Position numbers and translations under genes: made by a program. Below are positions 18,038-25,641 of a stretch of 64,000 nt of DNA, piece after piece; position 1 is the stretch's first letter; the number at the start of each line of letters is the position of its first letter. This DNA is from JBMOPD01 sp049323615. Lineage in GTDB: Bacteria; Bacillota; Desulfotomaculia; Desulfotomaculales; Desulfocucumaceae. The notes beneath the pieces are model-generated. The model did not search any database. It was given only the letters and a program-made list of their open reading frames with translations, and was not told the origin of the DNA. The stretch is from NCBI GenBank assembly GCA_049323615.1, contig JBMOPD010000035.1:159383-223382 (forward strand), given 5' to 3'.

Positions 18038-18160
18038 CTCCTTTCAGTTTGTGATTTTATATCCACGACTGATTACTTATTTAATCCGCAGGTTTTGCAG
18101 GCTTCGCCCATCCTGCGGCGGAAACACCGCTATGTACAAATGTAAACATTATTTAATCCA

Positions 18161-18173
18161 ATACTAATATTTT
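18161..18173 (-). promoter_or_regulatory. Shared promoter-region 13-mer before the corrinoid operon
   Basis: The plus-strand sequence ATACTAATATTTT begins 124 bases before the annotated ATG of the corrinoid gene. A one-mismatch copy begins 124 bases before the start codon of the methyltransferase at 24557. On the minus strand it reads AAAATATTAGTAT and lies just upstream of an AT-rich -10-like region. The surrounding 180-base gap is very AT-rich and holds no gene. Confidence 0.45.
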
Positions 18174-18218
18174 TATTAATATTTAATAAATTAAGGTCAC
18201 AGAAGTCACGTGCCCCGG

Positions 18219-19247
18219 CTATTCCTTTAAAGACAACCACGGGGCCAATTCTCCCAGCTTAACGAGATTGTATTCCTTTGTTACTCTTTCCAGCAAAGGC
18301 ACAGTCCGGGGCGGAAGGATGAAAACAATAATGTTCTTTTTGTTTTCTTCTATTAAAATGGCCTGATCTTCAATACTGAACCGCCCCATCACGTAACTGT
18401 AAAGGCAAGTCCTGCCTCCCGCGCTTAAAAAGCCCTTGGCGCGGACCACTTCCCCGGGCAGCCTGGCGGTAAACTCCTCTATTGCCGACAGGTCATCCCC
18501 TTGCCACAAAAAGGTGGCGGACATCAGCATGTCCGGGGGCCTGACGGAAAACTGCGGGTCACTGAATAGGTCATCGATATACTGATCCAGATCCAGGTCC
18601 TCCCCGGCCATCGGCCGGCCGGCGGCTTCAGCCGCTCCGGGGGCCGGCGCCTGCCCCGGGGACAGCAAACCGGCAACATCGATATCGGCAAAAGTCGTCT
18701 CATAGAAATACGGGTCCGGGTGATGCTGTTTAATAATGGATTTAATCTCCTCTATGGTCTCCGGGGAAGCCAGGTCTATTTTATTGATAATGAACCTGGT
18801 GGAGGACGATATCTGATTTTCCACCGATGCAAAAACCCCGAATTCATCCAAAAAACTGGCGGCGTCAACAATGCAGAACTGTTCCTTCAACTGAAAGCGC
18901 CCCTCAAAAATAGGCAGGCCGAGATCCTTTTTCAGATCGGTGGGATTGGCCACGCCGGTTGATTCAATCAACAGCACGTCAGGCCTTATTTTTTTTGAGA
19001 TTTCAAATAGGCCCTTGATAAAATCGGTCTTCACGCAGGCGCAGAATATGGACCCCTTGCTGATCTCAAGGATGTCCAGGTCCTCGCCGGCCACCAGCGC
19101 CCCGTCCACCCCGATTTCCCCGAACTCGTTCATTAAAATCATCAGTTTCCGGTCCTTGGGAAACTGGTGGATCAGCCGGTTTAAAAATGTGGTTTTGCCG
19201 CTGCCCAGAAAACCGGTAATCAGGTAAACAGCAATGATCTCGCTCAT
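18219..19247 (-). CDS. CobW/G3E-family P-loop GTPase
   Basis: 342 residues. The Walker A motif is GFLGSGKTT (about residue 12), followed by ESTGVANP and NKID. The N-terminal half matches the G3E GTPases (CobW, HypB, UreG, metallochaperones). The usual metal motif GCxCC is here IFCACVK, a variant. The C-terminal CobW domain ends in a strand-rich region. Relatives insert metals or cofactors and are often linked to corrinoid methyltransferases. It is encoded at the downstream end of the thioredoxin-like cluster. Confidence 0.82.
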   Translation of the reverse strand: MSEIIAVYLITGFLGSGKTTFLNRLIHQFPKDRKLMILMNEFGEIGVDGALVAGEDLDILEISKGSIFCACVKTDFIKGLFEISKKIRPDVLLIESTGVANPTDLKKDLGLPIFEGRFQLKEQFCIVDAASFLDEFGVFASVENQISSSTRFIINKIDLASPETIEEIKSIIKQHHPDPYFYETTFADIDVAGLLSPGQAPAPGAAEAAGRPMAGEDLDLDQYIDDLFSDPQFSVRPPDMLMSATFLWQGDDLSAIEEFTARLPGEVVRAKGFLSAGGRTCLYSYVMGRFSIEDQAILIEENKKNIIVFILPPRTVPLLERVTKEYNLVKLGELAPWLSLKE

Positions 19248-19319
19248 CAGCCCACCTCCGGCTGTTGCAGGTTTTTAAATCTTTCCACACTGATCAAGTC
19301 CATCCCCGTTCCCCCGCAA

Positions 19320-19556
19320 TCAGCAGCATTTATAAGCCCTCAGCAGCCGTTCGTTCATCTCAAAGTAAAACTTTATAAATGATGTCCCGTCCCTGCGGGC
19401 CCGTATGCCGTGCAGAGTGTCGGCCAGTTCGGTGGTGCTGCGCAGGTGGGTGATTATATTCCATATACATCCGGCTTCCCCCACTAGAAATTCTTCCCCT
19501 GCCTCCCCCGGATGGCCGCTATTAATTCCTCCTATCTCAACCATTACCCTGCTCAT
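19320..19556 (-). CDS. Hypothetical small protein
   Basis: 78 residues from an ATG at 19556 with GGAGG six bases upstream, ending KCC. The ribosome site overlaps the end of the selenoprotein gene upstream, so the two are translationally close. There is a Gly-rich N-terminal half with EFLVGEAGCIWN, and a helical C-terminal half. No family recognised. Its own stop is TGA; reading through it gives only 14 more codons, which I do not regard as coding. Confidence 0.5.
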   Translation of the reverse strand: MSRVMVEIGGINSGHPGEAGEEFLVGEAGCIWNIITHLRSTTELADTLHGIRARRDGTSFIKFYFEMNERLLRAYKCC

Positions 19557-19570
19557 GTTTTTCCTCCACT

Positions 19571-19858
19571 TCACTTGCCGTTCTCGACATAACGCTCCCG
19601 GATGGCGGCTATCAGTTCTTCCTGCATGGGAATTATGGCCTCGTAAACCAGTTCGCTGTTCAGGGCGACGCTGGGCAGGGACCTGGCCTTCAATTCCATA
19701 AACCGCTTAATCCCTTCCCGGGTCCGCATATCCCACTCATGGACCTCTATAATATCCTGAATATCCTGCGGTAAAGCCTTTACCGACTCCGCCATATAGA
19801 CGCAGGCCGCTCACTGGCGGAAATCAGTCAGCAGCACATCCACCACTACCTTGCCCAT
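19571..19858 (-). CDS. Thioredoxin-like selenoprotein (UxxC), in-frame TGA = Sec
   Basis: 95 codons with an internal TGA at 19811-19813 (codon 16). ATG 19858 has GGAGG seven bases upstream. The frame reads DFRQ-TGA-AACVYM, and the cluster paralog at 23106-23507 reads SVQ-CAACGYM at the same distance from its start, so TGA replaces the first Cys of a CxxC motif. Similarity continues well beyond it (SLPSVALNSELVYEAIIP against VLPTICIEGDLVFESIIP). A perfect hairpin GGTAAA-GCC-TTTACC (19770-19784) begins 26 bases after the TGA and could be part of a SECIS element. Probable thiol/selenol redox protein. A gene caller sees only the 74-residue tail. Confidence 0.8.
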
Positions 19859-19886
19859 ATCCTTTCCTCCCTGAGAAAACGTGGCG

Positions 19887-20780
19887 TTACAATATTCTTT
19901 CAAATGACACCTTCAGCTGATCCTGCTCCCATTCCAACAACGCATATTTATAAGCGCCGCCGTCTGCCACCGGGCCCACATTTACAAAGTCCACCCCGTC
20001 CAGGCGCACGTGTCTGTACCTGCCGGTATGAGCAAACAAAACCACATCGGATCCGAACTGCCCGGTCATGGTTTTAAGGGCGGGGTAAACTTCCTCATTG
20101 CGCAGGTAATCGGACAGGTTGCTGACCATCAGCAGTTCCAGGGAATGGGGGGAGAAATCGGAAAATCCGCCCAGTTCCTGGATGTAACCGCCGTAAAACC
20201 CCAGCGCGCGCCTTTCACCCAGGCGGAAAGCTATAAAGTGCGGCGCCTGCAGCAGGTATTCCCTGTTTTCGGGTTTCCCGCAGGGGACGGTAAGATCGAA
20301 GGGCCCCAGGGCAAAAATAACTTTCTCCCGGCGGGCCATCTCCACCACGGCGTCGTTGTCTCCCCCCGGCCCGGTCATATTCCCCAGGCAGCAAACGGCG
20401 TCCACATCCCGGCGCAAAACAGCCTGCAGGGCTGCAGGGCTGCCGCTTATCTCCGCCACCACGGCCACCCTGCCGTGCCGCCCGGGGACTTCATAAATCC
20501 TTACGGGGTCCGCTTCGGCCAGATCGCCCCTTTGGGCCGCTTCAACGGCCTGAAACAACTGGTCGGGACAGGATGTGCCGTTGCGGCACTGAACCCCCCT
20601 TAAAAAAGGAATGACATCGTTCACGTCCCGGCCTTCCAGCAGGGAGCTGATCAGCTGGGCGTTACCCTTACAGCCGCCGCCCACAAAGCGCACGCCGGTA
20701 AGGACATTTTGCGACAGCCGGAAATGTATTTCAGAGGGACAAATCCCCTTCGTCCGGTAAATATACATCTGGCTAATCAC
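19887..20780 (-). CDS. TSCPD-domain / metallophosphoesterase-like fusion
   Basis: 297 residues. The first 80 carry the four-Cys TSCPD domain (ICPSEIHFRL, GGGCKGN, VQCRNGTSCPDQL), known as a tail of class II ribonucleotide reductases and as a free-standing protein. Residues 90-297 resemble a calcineurin-like phosphoesterase (AVVAEISGSPAALQAV, CCLGNMTGPGGDND, LFAHTGRYR, VNVGPVADGGAYKY), although the classic GDxHG is altered. The start may be the GTG at 20780 or an ATG at 20768. It overlaps the preceding thioredoxin-like gene by eight bases, so it belongs to the operon. Confidence 0.7.
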   Translation of the reverse strand: MISQMYIYRTKGICPSEIHFRLSQNVLTGVRFVGGGCKGNAQLISSLLEGRDVNDVIPFLRGVQCRNGTSCPDQLFQAVEAAQRGDLAEADPVRIYEVPGRHGRVAVVAEISGSPAALQAVLRRDVDAVCCLGNMTGPGGDNDAVVEMARREKVIFALGPFDLTVPCGKPENREYLLQAPHFIAFRLGERRALGFYGGYIQELGGFSDFSPHSLELLMVSNLSDYLRNEEVYPALKTMTGQFGSDVVLFAHTGRYRHVRLDGVDFVNVGPVADGGAYKYALLEWEQDQLKVSFERIL

Positions 20781-21066
20781 CCGCCGCCAGGATTTCTTCT
20801 ATGGTCCTCTGCAGGTCCTCCACCGGCGGTATGGTGTTATAATACAGCCGGCCGTTGATAAAAAGTGACGGTATCGGCGCGGGCCTGCCCAGGCTGTAGG
20901 AAAGCACTTTATAGCGCAGGGCGCCGTCTACCTGCCTGAGGTAGAGCACCTCCAGTTTTACCCGCTCGCCAAACCCGGCCATGGCCTCTTCAGCGGTTTC
21001 CAGCATGTAAACGCAGGGGGCGCAGTGGTCGCCCTCATACGGAATTTCCAGAAGCACCGTTTGCAT
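20773..21066 (-). CDS. Thioredoxin-like protein (CAPC)
   Basis: 97 residues. The N-terminal motif YEGDHCAPCVYM is a CxxC thioredoxin-type active site after the first strand. A later cis-Pro-like segment IPSLFINGRLYYNTIP follows. The closest relative in the window is 22789-23109, which keeps the GDH and YM but has NLSC in place of CAPC. It probably exchanges disulfides with other members of the array. An ATG at 21066 is preferred to a TTG nine bases earlier, though neither site is ideal. Confidence 0.68.
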   Translation of the reverse strand: MQTVLLEIPYEGDHCAPCVYMLETAEEAMAGFGERVKLEVLYLRQVDGALRYKVLSYSLGRPAPIPSLFINGRLYYNTIPPVEDLQRTIEEILAAGD

Positions 21067-21094
21067 TTCACCCAAAACCCCTACTCAAACTTCC

Positions 21095-21358
21095 TTATGT
21101 AACGCCGCATTCCCGCAGGGCGCCGACAAGGGACTCTTTGCTGGGACACAGGCCCATAATCCTTACCAGGTCACCGACAACCAGGGCGGGCAGGGCGGAT
21201 ATTTTCAGCTCCTCTATCCTGGGGGTGGGCCCCCTGTGCACTTCAACATCAACTTTGTCAGCGAATTCTTCTCTTATTTCCTCCAGCAGGCGGGACAGGG
21301 CAATACCGCCTGAACAGGGCGGAACCGACAAAAAGACCTCTATTTTTACCTTAGGCAT
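21095..21358 (-). CDS. Thioredoxin-like protein with altered active site (CSGG)
   Basis: 87 residues from an ATG with GGGAGG seven bases upstream. It begins VKIEVFLSVPPCSGGIAL: the first Cys is kept but the second is Gly, so it cannot form the usual intramolecular disulfide. The end has LPALVVGDLVRIMGLCPS. It overlaps the end of the next upstream gene by 13 bases. It may act by a one-Cys mechanism or as a binding protein. Confidence 0.65.
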   Translation of the reverse strand: MPKVKIEVFLSVPPCSGGIALSRLLEEIREEFADKVDVEVHRGPTPRIEELKISALPALVVGDLVRIMGLCPSKESLVGALRECGVT

Positions 21359-21618
21359 AACCCGCCCTCCCTTAAAGCATTCAGCAGGGTGGACCGGCTG
21401 GGAACTATGCCCTCTATTTTGATGAAACCGTTTATAACCACCGCCGGAACACAAAACATGCTGTACTGCTGAAACTTTTCCAGGCCCTCTTCGCCTATAT
21501 ACTTGACAAACTCTATTTCCGCCCCGTATTCATCGGCCACCGCCCGGCAAAGTTTAACGATCTCGATACAGCCGGGACAGGGGGGACTGCCGCTGAAAAC
21601 CTCCATTTTTACCGCCAT
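21346..21618 (-). CDS. Thioredoxin-like protein (CPGC)
   Basis: 90 residues with PPCPGCIEIVKL as a CxxC active site and VPAVVINGFIKIEGIVPS as the cis-Pro strand region. Similar in plan to 21095-21358 and 21622-21891. The overlap with the next gene suggests translational coupling. Confidence 0.68.
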   Translation of the reverse strand: MAVKMEVFSGSPPCPGCIEIVKLCRAVADEYGAEIEFVKYIGEEGLEKFQQYSMFCVPAVVINGFIKIEGIVPSRSTLLNALREGGLCLR

Positions 21619-21621
21619 ATT

Positions 21622-21891
21622 TTAATCCCCTATCTCTTTTTTGATTATTTCCACCAGTTCCCCTTCGCTCAAAACTTTGCCGGCGGCTATCTTTTTACCG
21701 GCCACGATCACGGTGGGGGTGATCAAGACGCCGTACCTTTGACCCATCTCCGAAAGAGCGTCGTGCTTTTCAACAATCACCCGGTCCGGTGGAAACCTCT
21801 CGGCCGCCCGCCGGGCTTCCTTTTCGGCCTGCAGGCACCTGGCGCAGGCGGGAGTGGTGCCGAAAACCAGTATCTTGACACTGTCGGCCAT
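21622..21891 (-). CDS. Thioredoxin-like protein (CARC)
   Basis: 89 residues. TTPACARCLQAEKEA is a CxxC site, and ITPTVIVAGKKIAAGKVLSEGEL is the cis-Pro region typical of small glutaredoxin/thioredoxin-3-like proteins. Lies 64 bases after the aquaglyceroporin and three bases before the next member of the array. Confidence 0.7.
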   Translation of the reverse strand: MADSVKILVFGTTPACARCLQAEKEARRAAERFPPDRVIVEKHDALSEMGQRYGVLITPTVIVAGKKIAAGKVLSEGELVEIIKKEIGD

Positions 21892-21955
21892 TACCGGCGA
21901 TACCCCTTTCCCATGAAATTTCTTGGCCCGCTTTTAACCGCTTGCGTATTGCCAC

Positions 21956-22783
21956 CTAATCACAGCTGCACCTTTTTGTTTTGTCTTCCATTAACGGCTG
22001 CAAAACTCTGCTGAATAACAGCGCCGACAACGATCCGCCCACCAGCGGCCCCAAAATATAAACACTTAAAAAACCGCCGCGGGGACCCGGAATGGCCACC
22101 TGCCCCCAACCTGCCAGGCAAGCAACCAACCGCGGGCCGAAATCACGGGCCGGGTTGAGCCCGGCCTGCGTCAACGGGGCCAGGACGCTTATGATGGCAG
22201 TCACAGTAAGGCCTACCAGGACCGGGGCGATGTCGCTGGGCGGCCGTCCCACATTGCAGCCCTCGGTCAGCGTAAATATCATCAACACCAGGAGGAAAGT
22301 CCCCGCGGCTTCAGCCAGAAAAGCCTTGGCCGGGGACACCGCACAGATGACGTCGGGCAGTGAGGGATTGGGGAAGTAGTCCCCGAATATCATGGCAGTT
22401 TTAACCGACTGGCCGGCGCCCCGGATAATGTGGTGGGCACTTTCATAATTGGCTATCGATTCACTGAAAATGCCGTACAGGAATAGGCCGGCGCCAAAGC
22501 CGCCCATAACCTGGGCCACCAAGTAGTACGGCAACTTTTTGACGGACATCCGACCGGCGATAACCATCGCCAGGCTGACCGCGGGATTTAGATGGGCGCA
22601 GGACAGGTGGCGGGTGGAATAAATGGCCAGGGCCACACCGATCCCCCATACCACCGCCACCTGAAACAGGCCGGTGTGCGCGGAAAAAAGAACGGTTACG
22701 GCCACCGCCCCACACCCGAAAAACACCAGCATAAATGTTCCGATCAACTCTCCGGCAAAGCCGTGCAAATATTCTTTTCCCAT
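21956..22783 (-). CDS. Aquaglyceroporin (MIP family)
   Basis: 275 residues with six membrane segments. The two pore motifs are HLNPAVS (about residue 67) and GLNPARDFGPR (about residue 213). The Asp after the second NPAR marks glycerol-conducting members rather than water-only aquaporins. The tail ends KRCSCD. It would pass small neutral solutes such as glycerol, or by analogy arsenous acid or a small neutral methylated compound. It is encoded in the middle of the thioredoxin-like array, so its solute is probably the system's substrate or product; this is inference. Confidence 0.82.
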   Translation of the reverse strand: MGKEYLHGFAGELIGTFMLVFFGCGAVAVTVLFSAHTGLFQVAVVWGIGVALAIYSTRHLSCAHLNPAVSLAMVIAGRMSVKKLPYYLVAQVMGGFGAGLFLYGIFSESIANYESAHHIIRGAGQSVKTAMIFGDYFPNPSLPDVICAVSPAKAFLAEAAGTFLLVLMIFTLTEGCNVGRPPSDIAPVLVGLTVTAIISVLAPLTQAGLNPARDFGPRLVACLAGWGQVAIPGPRGGFLSVYILGPLVGGSLSALLFSRVLQPLMEDKTKRCSCD

Positions 22784-22788
22784 GCAGG

Positions 22789-23109
22789 TTACCCGCTTTT
22801 CTCAGCGATCATTTTTCTAATCACATCTTCCAGTTCTTCCACCATCGGAATGCGGTTAAAAATCAGCTTGCCGTCGATAAAAATGGACGGAACCGGGGCA
22901 AAACAAAGGTGTTTTTTTACGTTCTCCTCGCCGTGCAGCGCCACCGAGAGTTCATAAAAGCGCCTGGCGCCTTCTTTTTTAAAAATATATACAATATCCC
23001 AGCTGAGCTCTTTTTTAAAGGAGGGGGCCACAACCCTGACGGCCTCCGCCATATAGTAGCATGAGAGGTTGTGGTCCCCGGAATAAACAACTTCCAAATG
23101 CAATGTCAT
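22789..23109 (-). CDS. Thioredoxin-like protein with altered active site (NLSC)
   Basis: 106 residues. The start YSGDHNLSCYYMAEAV aligns with YEGDHCAPCVYM of 20773-21066; the first Cys is replaced by Asn and only the second remains. VPSIFIDGKLIFNRIPMVEELE is the conserved C-terminal region. It overlaps the preceding gene by four bases (ATGA). It may be a binding or regulatory member of the array. Confidence 0.68.
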   Translation of the reverse strand: MTLHLEVVYSGDHNLSCYYMAEAVRVVAPSFKKELSWDIVYIFKKEGARRFYELSVALHGEENVKKHLCFAPVPSIFIDGKLIFNRIPMVEELEDVIRKMIAEKSG

Positions 23110-23507
23110 TCCACCTCGGAATCAGTCCTGGTATGCAGGCCCGCGCCGGCCTTCTCCAGGTTTTCCGCTATTTTATCAAAGTTAAATCCCACATCCCGCA
23201 GCGACTTGATCCGATCGCTCATCTCGCTGGAAGGAGCCCGCTTGGCCAGTTCGTCTATGAGCTCCTCATACTGAGGGATGATGCTTTCAAAGACCAGATC
23301 ACCTTCGATGCAGATGGTGGGCAGTACCCTGCCGCTGAGCTCCAGGAACTTGCCAATGCCGGACTTGTTCTTAATGGACCATTCCTTGTATTCGATCATC
23401 TCCTGGACATCGGGCGGCATGGCTGCGATGGATTCCATCATGTAACCGCAGGCGGCGCACTGCACACTGTCCAGCGTCAGTACATCAATCTTGATTTTAT
23501 CGCTCAC
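23106..23507 (-). CDS. Thioredoxin-like protein (CAAC), Cys paralog of the selenoprotein
   Basis: 133 residues from a GTG with AGGAGG seven bases upstream. SVQCAACGYMMESIAAM is a CxxC site and VLPTICIEGDLVFESIIPQYEEL the second half. It is the Cys version of the protein at 19571-19858 and the key internal control for reading that gene's TGA as selenocysteine. A 40-residue C-terminal extension is rich in charged residues. First gene after the selenocysteine methyltransferase, 15 bases downstream. Confidence 0.75.
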   Translation of the reverse strand: MSDKIKIDVLTLDSVQCAACGYMMESIAAMPPDVQEMIEYKEWSIKNKSGIGKFLELSGRVLPTICIEGDLVFESIIPQYEELIDELAKRAPSSEMSDRIKSLRDVGFNFDKIAENLEKAGAGLHTRTDSEVE

Positions 23508-23522
23508 ATCTATCCCTCCTCT

Positions 23523-24557
23523 TTACCACGATTTGGGATACTTGGCATAATACTTCTCGTACCATTCCCTGGCTTCCAAAACCTGCTCCATGTGTTCCGC
23601 CGGAACGTCATAGGGCATGTCTCACCCGGGGGCAAAGACATAGCCCTGGGTGCCGCCGGCGGCCAGGCTTACAATGGCGTCCTCCCTGGGAGACAGGATG
23701 CCCAGGGACAGGGCCAGGGTAAGCTTCAGGTTGCCGCCAAAGCCCACCTTGTACTTCAGGGCCAGGTCCCGCACGAAATTCATATTCAGCTGTTCGTCAA
23801 TGGCAAAGCCGTGGGTGCCGACCTGGCAGACAGACTCCATCACCTTGGTGGCGTCGCCGCAGATAAAGAAGGATGATGTTTTTCCCTTGCGGTGAATGGC
23901 GGCGATGGCGCTCTGGCAGTATGGGTGAACGAACTCTTTAAAGGTCTCGTTCTTAATCTGGGAAGCCACCGGGTCCACGATGGCCACAATATCACAGCCC
24001 ATGTCACAGTACATTTCCGCCGATTTCTCCACCACATCGGCACAGAACCTCAAGACCTGGTGCGCCCTGTCCTTGTTTTTGACAACATCGGTAAATATCC
24101 TCACACCGGCCAGGTGGCTGCCCAGGGTGAGGGGTCCGATGGCAAGGCCCATCAGGGCGCAGTCAATTTCGTCCAGCTGGGGCCTGGCAATTTTTGCGGC
24201 CTCGAAAAGCACCGGGTAGCGCCCGTCGTTGGGTCCCGGCAACTTCAGATCAGCCTCGGCCATGGTCTTGTCGGCCAGGGGGTGTTCCCGTACCGAAGGG
24301 ACGTTGTCCTTCCAGTATTTCAGTTCCAGTCCCAGGGACTCCGCCTCCACAGACAGGTCAAAAACAAGGGGAATCCCGTCGGCCTTGTACTTCTTGGCCG
24401 TCTCAACCACACCTTTGGCCAGCAGCTGCGGGTCTTTCAAAAAAGTGTCGGCCGGCTCGTTGATCACAAACGCGCTGTGTACGCCTGCATACGGAACCCA
24501 GGGGGGCCTTTCGGTTCTTTTGCCCCGTATGGCGTCAATCAACATTTGCTTTGCCAC
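23523..24557 (-). CDS. UroD/MtaA-family methyltransferase selenoprotein, in-frame TGA = Sec
   Basis: 344 codons with an internal TGA at 23622-23624 (codon 312); true stop TAA at 23523. GTG start with AAGGAGG seven bases upstream. In UroD-type methyltransferases the last zinc ligand is a Cys in a C-terminal xPGCDxP pattern; here the frame reads FAPG-TGA-DMPYDVP, then 27 more coding residues ending PKSW. The MtaA-like protein at 12.8 kb has WPSCDIWPEAP at this place. A hairpin GTTCC-GGC-GGAAC (23594-23606) lies 15 bases after the TGA, where a bacterial SECIS would be. The usual HxC of the zinc site is FFIC, without the His. Substrate unknown. Confidence 0.85.
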
Positions 24558-24671
24558 AATTCTACCTCCTTCTCTTTGTATATTTTTCCCCTGCTAACCA
24601 CTTAATCAGCCTTTAAACCACCCCCAGTTTATGGAAATTACTGACCAGGAATTGTGTATATGTGAAATTAT

Positions 24672-24700
24672 ATTATACTGATACTAACATTTTGTATAAA
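24672..24700 (-). promoter_or_regulatory. Promoter region of the selenoprotein operon with shared 13-mer
   Basis: In the 247-base AT-rich gap before the methyltransferase, the minus strand has TATAAT (24672-24677) just after the shared element AAAATGTTAGTAT (24681-24693). The -35 is weak (TTTATA), which suits an activated promoter. The element begins 124 bases before the start codon, the same distance as in the corrinoid operon. Confidence 0.5.
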
Positions 24701-24804
24701 TATATTTAATATTATTATTATTCTGATAAATAATATATTAATTGACGGGGGATAAAAAATCAATATAAAATTCCGGTCAAACTATGAACGCTGCTTTATT
24801 TTCT

Positions 24805-25572
24805 CTATAGCAATAAACTGTACTGTTTAAAAAACCTGATGTAATTAATAATATATTGTATCTCGTTGGTACGCAAATCCCTCAGGGACCTCAGTACGGC
24901 CTGCACATTGGGGTCACCCAAAACATCAAGCATGTCCGGGCTGAAGGCGGCAAGAAGATTCTCAACATCTCTGTCCTCCATCAGCAGATAGGCCGGGGAG
25001 GTATTCAACACCCTGGCTATGGATTCCAAAGTTTCCAGGTGCGGGGTTGTCTGGCCGTTCTCTATCTGACTGATCAGCCCGGGACTGATCCCTGCCTTTT
25101 CCGCCAGGGCCATAATTGTAATGCCCCTGTCCACACGGACCTTCCTTAATCTGCCGCCCAGAATATTACTATTTTCGCTTCTGTCCAGGAAATACCTTAT
25201 TGTCACATTCAGCCCCTCGGATAGCCTTTTGAGGCCATCTAAATCCGGAACTTCCTTGCCCTCTTCAAACTTTTGCAGAAGGCCGGCGGGAATATCACAT
25301 ATCTCCGACAGGTCTTCCAGGCTCAGGCCCCTGTCTTCCCGCATATGCCTCAGTTTTTTCCCTGTCAGCACATCCTCCTCCATACCTGTCAAAAAAATTA
25401 AAGGAATGCTTAATTGGTCCGCTATACTCTTCAGTATCTGGACAGACGGCTTGCGTAAATTTCTTTCAATGGCGCTGAGATAAGACGGGGAAATATCCAG
25501 TTTATGCGCCAGTTCCGTTAACGTTACCCCCCTTTCTTTTCTGAAATCCCTTATTATCTGCCCGATTTTCAA
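24805..25572 (-). CDS. Transcriptional regulator with three XRE-type HTH domains
   Basis: 255 residues, TTG start after GGGAGGGCGGG. Three helix-turn-helix units follow one another at about residues 6-60, 71-125 and 139-195; each has the pattern GxxIRxxRxxRGxTLxxLA...SxxYLSxIE. The C-terminal 60 residues are helical with an aromatic end. A paralog lies at 27010-27792. It is encoded next to the promoter of the selenoprotein operon and is a good candidate to control it. The number of HTH units is unusual. Confidence 0.8.
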   Translation of the reverse strand: MKIGQIIRDFRKERGVTLTELAHKLDISPSYLSAIERNLRKPSVQILKSIADQLSIPLIFLTGMEEDVLTGKKLRHMREDRGLSLEDLSEICDIPAGLLQKFEEGKEVPDLDGLKRLSEGLNVTIRYFLDRSENSNILGGRLRKVRVDRGITIMALAEKAGISPGLISQIENGQTTPHLETLESIARVLNTSPAYLLMEDRDVENLLAAFSPDMLDVLGDPNVQAVLRSLRDLRTNEIQYIINYIRFFKQYSLLL

Positions 25573-25641
25573 AGCCCGCCCTCCCGCTTAAAAAATATAC
25601 ATTTGATAAACCCGCCGGCGATAATCCGAACAACATTTTAC

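Noticed and set aside
19278..19322. Read-through of the TGA that ends the small gene 19320-19556, giving KCC-TGA and 14 more codons
   Set aside because: No homolog in the window covers the extra codons, the extension is short and Gly/Asp-rich, and the gene is a normal length without it.
19571..19795. Truncated thioredoxin-like gene or pseudogene starting at the internal Met
   Set aside because: A ribosome site and an in-frame start upstream plus the exact Cys-for-TGA match to the paralog favour a selenoprotein.
23622..24557. Complete 311-residue methyltransferase ending at the first TGA, or a nonsense mutation
   Set aside because: The frame continues in family-like sequence for 32 codons and TGA falls on the family's zinc-ligand Cys; a second such case exists nearby.
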